The notes under the pieces were generated by a model, which had not been told where the DNA came from, searched no databases, and was given only the letters and a program-made list of their open reading frames with translations. Shown here piece by piece: positions 26,193-35,392 of a DNA stretch of 64,000 nucleotides. The stretch is taken from the NCBI RefSeq assembly GCF_025318105.1, contig NZ_JAOANI010000031.1:1-64000 (forward strand), given 5' to 3'. A program made the translations under genes and the position numbers. Numbering within the stretch: the first letter of the stretch is position 1; every line of letters starts with the position of its first letter. The DNA is from Venatoribacter pacificus. Its GTDB lineage: Bacteria; Pseudomonadota; Gammaproteobacteria; Pseudomonadales; Oceanobacteraceae.

Positions 26193-26906
26193 ATGCGGAT
26201 TTTTTCTGGACTTTTATTGGCTTCACTGGCGCTTTTACAAGGGTGCTCCAGTACTCAGCTTTCGCCCACCGGAGAAGCGGTTTATTACGCACTGCAGACC
26301 GATACCACATTGCGCACCTGGGTAGATTCCTGCGAAGACGTCAGCGCCAAAGCCAAGCAGGCGGCTTATACCGCTAAGCAAAACTGGTGGCAGCGTAACG
26401 GTGCGTTTGTTGAAAGTGCGGATTTTGGGCTGGCCTACGATATTATTCATGTCACCGATGAGCGTAACGAAACCGGTGCGCGTATGGCAATGGCTCTGAC
26501 CTGGCAGGTGGTTGAGACCGCCGAGGCAGAGGTTCAGGAATTACTCAATGCCAGTGGTGATAAAGAAGACCTCTGTCTGCGGGTACTGTCACAATACAAT
26601 CAGGGAGAGCGTGATTTACGCAGCCAGGATAAGGTGTACGACTCTTTGGTTAACCTGCAGCGCCGCCTGCAACGGGACGGCACCGATCTGAATCTGAAAC
26701 GGGCATCTATTGAGCAGAAAACAGGGAAAGTGTATGGCCGTTCTTTTTATGTTGTGGAAAAAATGGCGAAACGCAATGGTTGTGCCGGCGCTGAAGTTCA
26801 TTTGTTAAAAAATGCCTGGCCGCACGAAGTCTACGATGCACGCTGCCCGGATAACAGCTATTTGCTGGTGCGTTGTGAGTGGGGGAACTGTCTGGTAACA
26901 GACTGA
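26193..26906 (+). CDS. predicted lipoprotein, function unknown
   Basis: A 237-residue exported protein. The signal ends in a lipobox ALLQGC (Cys about 18). The mature part is mostly helical and contains six further Cys residues (SCEDV, DLCLR, RNGCAG, DARCPD, VRCEWGNC) that could form disulphides in the periplasm. The ATG at 26193 has AAAGGA 8 nt upstream; an ATG at 26184 overlaps that ribosome site and is rejected. It is followed by a shared terminator. Confidence 0.75.
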   Translation: MRIFSGLLLASLALLQGCSSTQLSPTGEAVYYALQTDTTLRTWVDSCEDVSAKAKQAAYTAKQNWWQRNGAFVESADFGLAYDIIHVTDERNETGARMAMALTWQVVETAEAEVQELLNASGDKEDLCLRVLSQYNQGERDLRSQDKVYDSLVNLQRRLQRDGTDLNLKRASIEQKTGKVYGRSFYVVEKMAKRNGCAGAEVHLLKNAWPHEVYDARCPDNSYLLVRCEWGNCLVTD

Positions 26907-26925
26907 GAGGGGATCAGGAAATATG

Positions 26926-26952
26926 AAAAAGAGCCGCAATACGGCTCTTTTT
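26926..26952. terminator. bidirectional intrinsic terminator
   Basis: AAAAAGAGCCG-CAATA-CGGCTCTTTTT hairpin between the convergent lipoprotein and ComEA-like genes; it can serve both. Confidence 0.85.
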
Positions 26953-26985
26953 TTATGTGCGTTTTTTATGTGTTGTTTTTATGCG

Positions 26986-27279
26986 TTACTCCAGCGCCAG
27001 CAGGGCGCGATTTTTATCCAGAATAACCTGACCAATGCCTTTTACCTGGGTGATGTCATCCAGAGATTTAAACTGACCGTGTTGTTTACGGTAAAGAATA
27101 ATGGCTTCGGCTTTCGCTTTGCCAATGCCGTCAAGCTGGCTGAGTTGCTCCGCGGTGGCGGTATTGATATTCACGGCTTTGACTTCTGTGCCGGTAGTGG
27201 CAGGCGCTTCGGCTGCTTGTACGCTGAGGACGCCCAGAGTCAGACAGGCAGAAAGGATGATGTGCTTGATCCATTGCAT
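26986..27279 (-). CDS. ComEA-like helix-hairpin-helix protein
   Basis: A 97-residue exported protein: signal peptide (1-22, ends VQAAEA), then a paired helix-hairpin-helix DNA-binding unit (VNINTATAEQLSQLDGIGKA and DDITQVKGIGQVILDKNR). This is the short proteobacterial ComEA/YbaV form, thought to bind incoming DNA in the periplasm during natural transformation. AAGGAGAG 7 nt before the ATG at 27279 fixes the start; the longer upstream frame is not used. Confidence 0.88.
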   Translation of the reverse strand: MQWIKHIILSACLTLGVLSVQAAEAPATTGTEVKAVNINTATAEQLSQLDGIGKAKAEAIILYRKQHGQFKSLDDITQVKGIGQVILDKNRALLALE

Positions 27280-27340
27280 AGTGTTCTCTCCTTGAGATGG
27301 GAGTATTGAACATAACAACGAATATTTTGCGGAAAAATCC

Positions 27341-27373
27341 GGGAAAAGTATCAAATTAGCCGATACTTTTCCC
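27341..27373 (-). terminator. terminator after topA
   Basis: Perfect 12-bp inverted repeat GGGAAAAGTATC / GATACTTTTCCC with a 9-nt loop, followed on the minus strand by GGATTTTT. It begins 15 nt past the topA stop. Confidence 0.8.
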
Positions 27374-27388
27374 AGACATTGGTGTGAC

Positions 27389-30043
27389 TCAGGCTTTGTC
27401 GGCTTTCTTTGCCGGAGCTTTTTTCTTGTCGTGCTCAACCCATTTATTGTCGACAAAATACGCCGACCAATTGGTCGCCTTGCCATCATGCTCACTCATT
27501 ACATACTGCTCTTTGGTTTTGCGGCTGTAACGGATAATAGCTGGATTGCCTTCCGGGTCCTGACGCGGAGCGTCGAGCAGGAAGTGGTATTTTTGTGGCA
27601 GTTCAGCCTGATGTGGCAGCAACTCTTCAACCAAAGGTGCACGTGTTTCGCGTTTTTTCGGAAACTGGCTGGCGGCCAGGAATAAGCCTGTGGCACCGTC
27701 ACGCAGAACGTAAGTGTCGTCTACTTTCAGACATTTCAGCTCCGGCATGGCAATAGGGTCCATTTTCGGCGGTGCTGCTTCGCCACTCTTCAGCAATTTC
27801 CGGGTGTTCTTACATTCGCTGTTGGTACAGCCAAAGTATTTGCCAAATCGACCGGATTTCAGCTGCATTTCGCTGCCGCATTTATCGCATTCGAGTGTTG
27901 GGCCATCATAGCCTTTAATCTTGAACTGTCCGGTTTCTACGGCAAACCCGCTGCAATCAGGATTGTTACCACAAATATGAACTTTGCGGGTTTCATCCAG
28001 CAAATAGCTTTCCATGGCGTTGTCACAGATAGTGCAGCGGCGCTTGTCCATCAGGCGGCGGCTTTCTGCTTCTTCGTCTTCATCGGCAGAAATCGCTTCA
28101 TCACCGGGCACCAGATTCAGCGTCTGTGTACAGCGCTCTTTGGGCGGCAGGCTGTAACCGGAACAGCCGAGAAACACACCGGTAGAGCCTGTGCGGATCT
28201 GCATATGGCGGCCACAGGTTGGGCAAGCGATGTCTGTATCAACCGGATCATTCGGACGCATGCCATTTTCGCCATCAGCGATTTCCAGTTTTTGCTGGAA
28301 GCCCTGATAAAACTCATCCAGGACGTCGGTCCAGTTGATATCACCTTCAGCAATATGATCGAGTTTCTCTTCCATGCTGGCGGTAAAGCCGAAGTCCATC
28401 AGATCATCGAAGTTCTCAACCAGACGACTGGTAACAATATCGCCCATTTTTTCGGCGTAAAAACGGCGGCCTTTCAGGCTGACGTAACCCCGTTCCTGAA
28501 TCGTGGAAATAATAGAGGCATAAGTCGAAGGACGGCCGATACCGCGTTTTTCCAGCTCTTTAACCAAGGCCGCTTCTGAAAAGCGCGGAGCGGGTTTGGT
28601 GAAATGCTGCTTCGGCTCCAGTTCAACCAGCTGCAGTGTGTCGCCTTCGCTGACATCCGGCAGCAGTACGTCATCTTCGCCTTTACCCATGGCGGCCAGC
28701 ACTTTCAGGTGACCATCAAAGCGCATAACGCGACCGCGGGTTTTCAGCTCAAATTCACCGGCTTTAACGGTGATGCTGGTGCTGGTGAATTGTGCGTCTT
28801 TGATCTGACAAGCGACAAAACGTCGCCAGATCAGATCGTATAAACGTTGCGCATCGGGCTCCATTGAGCTGAGATCGGTTGCGCGCAGGCGAACGTCGGA
28901 AGGACGGATCGCTTCGTGCGCTTCCTGAGCGCCTTCTTTGCTGCTGTAGCTGCGAGGCTCGTCCGGCAGGTACTGCTCGCCCAATTTATCGCTGATGTAG
29001 TCGCGTAAGTTACTGACGGCTTCCTGACTCAGATTGGTCGAGTCGGTACGCATATACGTGATGTAACCGGCTTCATACAGACGCTGCGCCAGGGTCATGG
29101 TTTTCTTGACGCTGAAGCTCAGGCGTGTGCTTGCGGCTTGTTGCAGCGTTGATGTAATAAAAGGCGCGGCAGGTTTGGAGCTGGTCGGTTTATCTTCGCG
29201 TTTGAGAACGTTGTAGCTGTGACCGCGCAGGGCAGACACGGCCGACATGGTGTCTTGTTCGTTGACCGGGCGGAATTCATTACCGTTCTGGCGTGTGACC
29301 TGAGCGCGTAACGCTTCACCGCCGGGAGTGCTGAGGTCGGCAAAGGTTTCCCAGTATTCTTCCGGAATAAACGCACGGATTTCACGTTCGCGCTCAACAA
29401 TTAAGCGTACCGCAACCGATTGCACACGACCTGCGGATAAGCCGCGGGCCACTTTGCTCCACAGCAGTGGCGATACCATAAAGCCAACAACGCGATCAAG
29501 GAAACGACGCGCCTGCTGAGCATTAACACGATTCATATTAAGTTCGGAGGGTTGTTCGAACGCGCTCTGAATCGCTTTCTTGGTAATCTCGTTAAAGACT
29601 ACGCGGCGGTATTGTTTTTTGTCGTCGCCAATAATCTCACGAAGGTGCCAGGCGATGGCTTCTCCTTCGCGGTCCAAATCCGTTGCGAGATAGATTTGAT
29701 CGGCATCTTTGGCCAATCGTTGCAGTTCTTCAACCACCTTTTCTTTACCCGGCAGGATCTGATAATTGGCCGCCCAGTTTTTTTCCGGGTTAACGCCCAT
29801 GCGTCCTATCAGCTGCTCGCGCGATTTTTTCTTTTTGTACTCGGCCTTGGCTTCGGGGGACATCTTGCGGGTAAGAGCGGCCTGCTTGGCACGCTCCTTA
29901 GGATCGCTGGGCTGTCCTGAGCCAGAGGTTGGCAGGTCGCGTACGTGACCCACGCTGGACTTAACAATAAAGTCCTTGCCCAGGTATTTATTGATGGTTT
30001 TAGCCTTTGCAGGCGATTCCACGATAACCAGCGATTTGCCCAT
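27389..30043 (-). CDS. topA: DNA topoisomerase I
   Basis: An 884-residue type IA topoisomerase that relaxes negative supercoils. The Toprim domain opens with LVIVESPAKAKTI and contains YLATDLDREGEAIAWH; the catalytic Tyr is in GYITYMRTDSTN (about residue 330). Three C-terminal zinc-ribbon-like segments are visible (CPTCGRH.., CTICDNAM.., CDKCGSEM..CTNSEC), then a Lys-rich tail. ATG 30043 is preceded by AAAGGA; the frame upstream to 30238 is not needed. The gene is divergent from the membrane protein at 30283. Confidence 0.96.
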   Translation of the reverse strand: MGKSLVIVESPAKAKTINKYLGKDFIVKSSVGHVRDLPTSGSGQPSDPKERAKQAALTRKMSPEAKAEYKKKKSREQLIGRMGVNPEKNWAANYQILPGKEKVVEELQRLAKDADQIYLATDLDREGEAIAWHLREIIGDDKKQYRRVVFNEITKKAIQSAFEQPSELNMNRVNAQQARRFLDRVVGFMVSPLLWSKVARGLSAGRVQSVAVRLIVEREREIRAFIPEEYWETFADLSTPGGEALRAQVTRQNGNEFRPVNEQDTMSAVSALRGHSYNVLKREDKPTSSKPAAPFITSTLQQAASTRLSFSVKKTMTLAQRLYEAGYITYMRTDSTNLSQEAVSNLRDYISDKLGEQYLPDEPRSYSSKEGAQEAHEAIRPSDVRLRATDLSSMEPDAQRLYDLIWRRFVACQIKDAQFTSTSITVKAGEFELKTRGRVMRFDGHLKVLAAMGKGEDDVLLPDVSEGDTLQLVELEPKQHFTKPAPRFSEAALVKELEKRGIGRPSTYASIISTIQERGYVSLKGRRFYAEKMGDIVTSRLVENFDDLMDFGFTASMEEKLDHIAEGDINWTDVLDEFYQGFQQKLEIADGENGMRPNDPVDTDIACPTCGRHMQIRTGSTGVFLGCSGYSLPPKERCTQTLNLVPGDEAISADEDEEAESRRLMDKRRCTICDNAMESYLLDETRKVHICGNNPDCSGFAVETGQFKIKGYDGPTLECDKCGSEMQLKSGRFGKYFGCTNSECKNTRKLLKSGEAAPPKMDPIAMPELKCLKVDDTYVLRDGATGLFLAASQFPKKRETRAPLVEELLPHQAELPQKYHFLLDAPRQDPEGNPAIIRYSRKTKEQYVMSEHDGKATNWSAYFVDNKWVEHDKKKAPAKKADKA

Positions 30044-30282
30044 ATTCCTTTGATTAACCCTTTCTTGTTGATATAGCCAGGCGCACAGAAGGCGACACTT
30101 TATAGGTACACCGGGGGGGGTGGTCAAGCTTCTCTCGCCGTCAGTGTCTTGTAATGCTCTCCGGCAGAGCGGTGAAACGTTGCTAAACTTGTCACCAGAG
30201 TATGACGATACAGATGCCACCGGGGGCCTTGAAAACAAGGCTGTTGTTTAGGAATAGCATAGATTGCGGGGAACAGTTTTTT

Positions 30283-31065
30283 ATGTCGGCGATTGGTTTG
30301 ATAGTAGCCATTGCTCTGCCGGTTGCGTTGATTTTGTTCGGACTGGTGATGGCAGGACGCAGACAACAGGCGCAGCAAGCCCAGCGTTTGCAGGCCCGTG
30401 CCGTAAAACAGGGAGCGGATGATCTGCTGGAAGCGCTGGAGTTTCTGATTCTCGTCGATAACTTTAAAGAAGTGCAGCTGGCCATTCTGGAGCGGGTAGA
30501 GCAGCTGTACGTTGTTTATCAGGAAGCACTGCCGAAAAAAGACGGTGCCGGCGAAGCGGCTGAAGAGCCATTTGATGCCGAACCATACCGGCGAAAAATT
30601 GATGAAGGTAAGGGAAATCGCCGGGTATTAAAAAGCGATCGTGAAATTCGTTATGCGCGGCGTCAGTTTGGCCGGGTGCTGAAAGCGTTGAATGTAATGG
30701 CGCGAAAACGGCTGATTTCTGAAACCGCCATGATGGAATATCGCCGCTATTTGCGCCTGACGTTACTGGAAAAAGAGGTTGATACCTATACCGCTCAGGG
30801 CGATGTGGCGGCCGGGCGCGGGGATGTGATTACCGCCACCAACTATTATAAAGCCGCGAAGAAAATTCTGATTGAATTTGACCTGCAATATCCGGAAAAG
30901 AATCAGCGCATCCGTGATCTGACCCAGCGTACTGCGTCTTTATATAGTGGTGGTGACAAGAAAGAGGACAACCTGTCGCAGGCGCTGTCGAAGGAAATAA
31001 AAGACGAGCACGATCCTTTTGGTATTCCCACCAACCCGGCAGCATCGGAGAAACGTAAATTCTGA
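30283..31065 (+). CDS. membrane-anchored helical protein of unknown function
   Basis: A 260-residue protein with one N-terminal membrane helix (residues ~4-24, IGLIVAIALPVALILFGLVM) and a long, charged cytosolic part. Helices such as QAQQAQRLQARAVKQGADDL and EVDTYTAQGDVAAGRGDVIT (with TNYYKAAKKILIE) suggest TPR-like or coiled-coil packing. GGGGAA lies upstream of ATG 30283. The divergent position beside topA resembles unknown genes next to topA in Pseudomonas. No enzymatic motif seen. Confidence 0.7.
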   Translation: MSAIGLIVAIALPVALILFGLVMAGRRQQAQQAQRLQARAVKQGADDLLEALEFLILVDNFKEVQLAILERVEQLYVVYQEALPKKDGAGEAAEEPFDAEPYRRKIDEGKGNRRVLKSDREIRYARRQFGRVLKALNVMARKRLISETAMMEYRRYLRLTLLEKEVDTYTAQGDVAAGRGDVITATNYYKAAKKILIEFDLQYPEKNQRIRDLTQRTASLYSGGDKKEDNLSQALSKEIKDEHDPFGIPTNPAASEKRKF

Positions 31066-31167
31066 TGTCGCAGTTATCCTGAACGTCCTTTTTGCGGGTC
31101 GTAAAATGTCAGATTGCCGCATTCTGATATTCCCGCAACATACTGATATTCATAAGAAAAAACGAAA

Positions 31168-31183
31168 TGTGATATTTGTCACA
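31168..31183 (+). promoter_or_regulatory. CRP/Vfr-like binding site
   Basis: TGTGA-TATTTG-TCACA matches the CRP consensus TGTGA-N6-TCACA exactly. It lies about 143 nt before the ATG of the coiled-coil protein gene at 31326, within a 260-bp intergenic region. Confidence 0.55.
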
Positions 31184-31325
31184 CAATAGGCATTCCGCTT
31201 TGGGTGGCGGAAACTGACCTGTTAGGCATCATGACTTTTCATTAGTGTGTCTGACAATCGGACTTTGCAGTAACCCGCTGATCGCAGTCGGCAACCACTC
31301 AGATATCACGAACAGAGACGCAAGT

Positions 31326-32519
31326 ATGAGTATCCAGGAAGCCGTGTTAATCCTGCATGAACATGAGGTTGTTGAAGCTTATTGGCTGGCGGATTTTGAG
31401 CGTCTTGTTCGTCAGCAAACACCGCTGCAGCATGCGGTTGAAAACAAGGTTCAGGCGGCGTATCTGCAGATTGGTAGTCATCGTTCGGCCGAGGCGCTGG
31501 TACTGTTTGAGGCGCCGGTCAAACACTCGGTGATCGATGCTCGCTGGTATATGCCATTACGCCGTCTGGCCGACAGTGCCGGGCGTGGTCCGAATATGGG
31601 CGCCGGTCGTATTCGCCTGGCTTGCCGAAGTCAGTGCTCCATCAGTTGGCATGCGGACTCGTTGTGGGAACCGGTCACATCCGATTTTATGGCCATCCGT
31701 AAAGCATTACGTGGTAATACGCTGCGCGATCAGGCGCCGCTAACCGAACGTGATCTGTGGCCACAGGAGCGTGTCTCTGCAGTGGAGCGGGTCAGTGCCG
31801 GTGCCGGCAGTCTGCTGGCTAAAAAACACAGCGATCCGGAAGTGGAAGATCTTAAGCGCACTCTGCGTAACGAGATGGAAGCTTATCGGCGCCAGTTACA
31901 ACAGCTGCAGCAGGAAATTGAACGGCAGAAAAGTCTGAACGAAAAACTCGGGCGTCAGGCCGGGGCATCCGGTGAGACTGAGCTGGAAGAGTTACGTCAG
32001 GTTCATCGCAACGAAATGGCGGCCCATGCCGCAGAAATTGAAACCCTTACGCGGGTGCTGGAGCAGGAGCGTCAGGAAGCGGAACGTCTGCGTCAGGCGT
32101 TGAATGAAAGCCGTCCGCAATCTCAGTCAGCACTGAGTAATGAAGAGGCGCTGCGTTTAAAAGAAGAAGTAGCGACCTTGCGTCAGTACCTTGACAGTGC
32201 CGAAGAACAGAGTGCAGAGCGTTTTGTCGGCCGTCTCGACGGCCTCGAAGCGGTGTTGGTGGCTTTCCACCCCGGTGTCGGACATCTGACCATCAGTCCG
32301 GCACATATGCTGCGCTATGCCGACAATCCTCTGGCATACGCCGCGCAGAAATGCTTTGTCAGTGAAGATATTTACCGCCGCTGGCTGGATCATTATGACG
32401 ATCCGCACTGCCAGCAATGCAAGGCGGAAATTCCCCGCATAGAACATCCGCGTGAGTTTGATCACGACCTCAATGCCTACTGCAAGCTTCACCGCCAGCT
32501 GCATCTTGCCGGCAGTTGA
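31326..32519 (+). CDS. coiled-coil protein with C-terminal Cys-pair domain
   Basis: A 397-residue soluble protein in three parts: a globular N-domain (~1-160, beginning MSIQEAVLILHEHEVVEAYW), a long coiled coil (~175-310, rich in Glu, Gln, Arg and Leu) and a C-terminal domain (~315-397) with CQQCKAEI, a likely metal-binding pair with nearby Cys and His. ATG 31326 follows ACGCAAGT, a weak site. Some Pseudomonas relatives are annotated as chromosome-partitioning-like, but no ATPase motif is present. Function unknown. A CRP-like site lies upstream. Confidence 0.65.
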   Translation: MSIQEAVLILHEHEVVEAYWLADFERLVRQQTPLQHAVENKVQAAYLQIGSHRSAEALVLFEAPVKHSVIDARWYMPLRRLADSAGRGPNMGAGRIRLACRSQCSISWHADSLWEPVTSDFMAIRKALRGNTLRDQAPLTERDLWPQERVSAVERVSAGAGSLLAKKHSDPEVEDLKRTLRNEMEAYRRQLQQLQQEIERQKSLNEKLGRQAGASGETELEELRQVHRNEMAAHAAEIETLTRVLEQERQEAERLRQALNESRPQSQSALSNEEALRLKEEVATLRQYLDSAEEQSAERFVGRLDGLEAVLVAFHPGVGHLTISPAHMLRYADNPLAYAAQKCFVSEDIYRRWLDHYDDPHCQQCKAEIPRIEHPREFDHDLNAYCKLHRQLHLAGS

Positions 32520-32520
32520 C

Positions 32521-33486
32521 GTGTCTGTGGCAGACAGTTCTGAATTTGACTGGCCCGGATTTGAGTGGCCCGGATTTGAGTGGCCCGGATTTGAGTGGCC
32601 AGAGCTGGCCAGTCTGATTCAGCCGCTACCGGCATTCATTGCACCCGCCTTACTGGAGCAGCCCTTGCTGAATTCGGCTGCCCCCGACATTCTGCGGCTC
32701 GATCTGCTGCATCCTAATATTTCCGGCAACAAAGCCTTTAAGCTGGCTGGGTTTCTGCCGCGCTTCAGAGAATCCGGCCGCGGCGCGTTGCTGAGTTTTG
32801 GTGGACCGTATTCCAATCACCTGCATGCGCTGGCTGCTCTCGGGCAGGCACTGAATACTGCGGTGATTGCGGTAGTGCGCGGCTATGAACACTTGCCGCT
32901 GACGGCTACGTTGCAGGATTGTCAGAGCTGGGGGGCTAAGCTGGTTTTCGCCGATAAAAAAACTTATGCCCGCCGTTATGATCTGCAATGGCAGCAGGAG
33001 CTGGCTCAGCAATACGATGCCTTTGTGATTCCTGAGGGCGGCGCAGGTGATGCCGGAGCACTGGAGTGCCGGCATCTGGCACCATTGTGCGCCGGCTATG
33101 ATCAGGTCTGGCTGGCGGTTGGTAGCGGCACCACGGCGCTGGGGGTCGCCAAAGGGCTGCGTGAATTCAATATTGATTGCGAGCTGATCGGCGTGAATGC
33201 GGTGGCGGATCAGGGCGAGCGTTTGCGGGCCTGGCAACAGGCGATGCCGGCGGATGTACGCTGGCGCCTGCTGGATGAGGCCCATCTTGGGGGATTCGGC
33301 CGCACTTCGCCGGAGCTGCTGGCACTGATTGAACGCTATGACCGCCAGAATCTGCCACTGGACCCGGTGTATACCGCCAAGCTGATGCTGGCCTTTGAAC
33401 AGGAGTTGGTGACTGAATCTGTGAACGCCCGGGCTTTACTGGTACACAGCGGCGGCTTGCAGGGCCGGCGCGGTTATTCGCTCTGA
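32521..33486 (+). CDS. PLP-dependent ACC deaminase / D-cysteine desulfhydrase family enzyme
   Basis: About 321 residues. LLHPNISGNKAFKLAGFL holds the PLP-binding Lys, GGPYSNHLHALAALG is the phosphate-side motif and VGSGTTALGVAKGL the glycine-rich loop, as in fold-type II enzymes of this group; cleavage of 1-aminocyclopropane-1-carboxylate or D-cysteine is plausible. The N-terminus is odd: it holds three exact copies of a 15-bp unit giving (E)WPGF repeats. The start is uncertain: GTG 32521 comes right after the upstream stop, but ATG 32473 is also in frame. No good ribosome site is visible; translational coupling is possible. Confidence 0.82.
   Translation: MSVADSSEFDWPGFEWPGFEWPGFEWPELASLIQPLPAFIAPALLEQPLLNSAAPDILRLDLLHPNISGNKAFKLAGFLPRFRESGRGALLSFGGPYSNHLHALAALGQALNTAVIAVVRGYEHLPLTATLQDCQSWGAKLVFADKKTYARRYDLQWQQELAQQYDAFVIPEGGAGDAGALECRHLAPLCAGYDQVWLAVGSGTTALGVAKGLREFNIDCELIGVNAVADQGERLRAWQQAMPADVRWRLLDEAHLGGFGRTSPELLALIERYDRQNLPLDPVYTAKLMLAFEQELVTESVNARALLVHSGGLQGRRGYSL
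32551..32595 (+). repeat. three exact 15-bp tandem repeats in the N-terminal coding region
   Basis: TGGCCCGGATTTGAG occurs three times without a mismatch and is flanked by decayed copies. In frame it encodes WPGFE units ahead of the conserved enzyme core. Confidence 0.95.
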
Positions 33487-33507
33487 TCATTCTCGCTTTT
33501 ATCTGTT

Positions 33508-34404
33508 TCAGCCCAGTTTCACCGGCAGATTCTTATGGGTGCCGTTGTGTGGCCAGTCATCGGGCATAATCAGCCAGCGCTGCTGTTCGGCCCAGCCATA
33601 TTGGCCTTCTTCTGTCTGTATCACGCAGCAGGGATAGGTCAGGTGACGGAAATGCGTGCGCAGGTACTCAAGTAACTCCTCCCGGCCAATACTGAAAGTC
33701 GTCAGCGCCGGGCTCAGCCACTGTGGTTTGGCCAATACATACCAGCGCCCCTTGGGCAGATAGTCGGCGGCCTGCTGGGCATGACACCAGTGTCCGCGCC
33801 AGTGGTGGGCCGACACTTCCGCTGGCAGGCAGGCCTGATACGCCGGATTGGCCGGGTAAAACAGACAGCCGCGCATCACCGCCAGACTGGCCTGCGGCTG
33901 CCAGTTCAATTCTGACAGTTGCTGCTGAGTTTGCGGATTCTGCCGCATGGGCAGCTGATGTTCATGGGTATGGCGGATTTTGCGGGCCAGCAGGTCGGCG
34001 CGGTTGGGGCCGACCCAGTGCTGGCCCTGTTCGTTGCCGTAGCCAAGATAAAACTTCAGAGCCAGCTCCAGATGCCATTGCTGTTGTTCGTTATCCAGCA
34101 GCAGATCCAGCTCACCGAGGGTTTTTCCCTGATCAATAATCTGCACATTGGCCAGAAAGCGGATGCCGCTGAGTTGCAGATATTGCTGCCATAACTGTTC
34201 AAAAATAAGTCCCAGTCGCGGGCTGTTGAAGTCCGGAGCCAGATTGCTCAGTTGCTCTGCCAGCGGCTGCCATTGATCGGGCAGCCAGGGTTGCTTAGCC
34301 GGGCTCCAGTCGCAGTCGAGCAGGGGCGGGCCGAACAGGCTCCAGATCAGGTCACGCTGATGCTGGCCGGGCAGGGCGAAGTAGGAATGATCAGCGGCAA
34401 ACAA
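33508..34404 (-). CDS. DUF1853 family protein
   Basis: A 298-residue soluble protein. The DUF1853 core is clear: LGLIFEQLWQQYLQLS, TLGELDLLLDNEQQQWHLEL and ALKFYLGYG..HWVGPNRADLLARKIRHT. The E-LDLLL..HLEL-AxKFYLG pattern has a nuclease-like arrangement of acidic residues and Lys, suggesting a PD-(D/E)xK fold; this is my inference. It is divergent from nadK (about 100 bp), the same neighbourhood as in Pseudomonas. Confidence 0.85.
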   Translation of the reverse strand: MFAADHSYFALPGQHQRDLIWSLFGPPLLDCDWSPAKQPWLPDQWQPLAEQLSNLAPDFNSPRLGLIFEQLWQQYLQLSGIRFLANVQIIDQGKTLGELDLLLDNEQQQWHLELALKFYLGYGNEQGQHWVGPNRADLLARKIRHTHEHQLPMRQNPQTQQQLSELNWQPQASLAVMRGCLFYPANPAYQACLPAEVSAHHWRGHWCHAQQAADYLPKGRWYVLAKPQWLSPALTTFSIGREELLEYLRTHFRHLTYPCCVIQTEEGQYGWAEQQRWLIMPDDWPHNGTHKNLPVKLG

Positions 34405-34505
34405 GCGTTTTTAACTCCTCTGTGATATAAAACAGGCCATTCATTTGTGGCGCTGCTGTTGCAGTAACACACCACATCATCCACCAGGGTTGCCAGGTCG
34501 CAGTA

Positions 34506-35390
34506 ATGGAAGAGTTTCGTAATATCGGCATGATCGGCCGTCTGAACAGCAATAAAGTGATTGAGACGGTCAAGCGTCTGTCCCGTTATCTGATCGATGA
34601 AGGCTACCACGTTATTCTCGATGACCGCATTGCCGAAGTGATGCCGGGTCATGGCATGCAGGTCAGTAATGTGAACCTGCTCGGTGAGATCTGTGATCTG
34701 GTGATTGTGGTCGGTGGCGACGGCAGCCTGCTGGGTGCCGCCCGTGCGCTGGCGCGTTTTAATACGCCGGTGTTGGGGATTAACCGTGGCCGTCTGGGCT
34801 TTCTGACCGATATCAGTCCGGACGAAACCATGTTGGATGCGGTGCAGAATGTACTCAATGGCGAATACGTCAGTGAAATGCGCTTTCTGCTCGATGCCGA
34901 AGTAAAGCGCGATGGCAATCCGATTGCCACCGCCGCCGCGTTAAACGACGTGGTGCTGCACCCCGGTAAATCAGCCCGCATGATTGCCTTTGATCTGTGG
35001 ATTGAAGGCCAGTACGTATACAACCAGCGTTCCGACGGCCTGATTGTATCGACACCAACCGGTTCGACCGCCTATTCGCTGTCCGGTGGTGGCCCGATTA
35101 TGCATCCGAAACTGGACGCTCTGGTGCTGGTGCCGATGTTCCCGCATACCCTCTCCAGCCGACCGATTGTGGTGGACGGTAAAAGCGAGATTAAAATCGT
35201 CATTGATACTGACCTGGACATTTATCCAACCATCAGTTGCGACGGTCAGACGCATATTCCCTGCGCGCCCGGCGATAGTATTACCATTCGCAAAAAAGCC
35301 CATAAACTGAAGCTGATTCACCCCAAAGGCCACAATTTCTATGAAATTTGCCGGACTAAACTGGGCTGGAGTAGCAACCTGGGGGATTAA
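34506..35390 (+). CDS. nadK: NAD kinase
   Basis: A 294-residue enzyme that phosphorylates NAD to NADP. Motifs: VVGGDGSLLGAARAL (GGDG about residue 70), VLGINRGRLGFLTDI, ALNDVVLHPG (NDV-type), VSTPTGSTAYSLSGGGPI and HTLSSRPIVV. ATG 34506 fits the family length. It leads a run of plus-strand genes (metallophosphoesterase, rhomboid, YeaC, DUF2797, pepN) with 2-nt or overlapping junctions, matching the order near nadK in Pseudomonas. Confidence 0.95.
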   Translation: MEEFRNIGMIGRLNSNKVIETVKRLSRYLIDEGYHVILDDRIAEVMPGHGMQVSNVNLLGEICDLVIVVGGDGSLLGAARALARFNTPVLGINRGRLGFLTDISPDETMLDAVQNVLNGEYVSEMRFLLDAEVKRDGNPIATAAALNDVVLHPGKSARMIAFDLWIEGQYVYNQRSDGLIVSTPTGSTAYSLSGGGPIMHPKLDALVLVPMFPHTLSSRPIVVDGKSEIKIVIDTDLDIYPTISCDGQTHIPCAPGDSITIRKKAHKLKLIHPKGHNFYEICRTKLGWSSNLGD

Positions 35391-35392
35391 GT

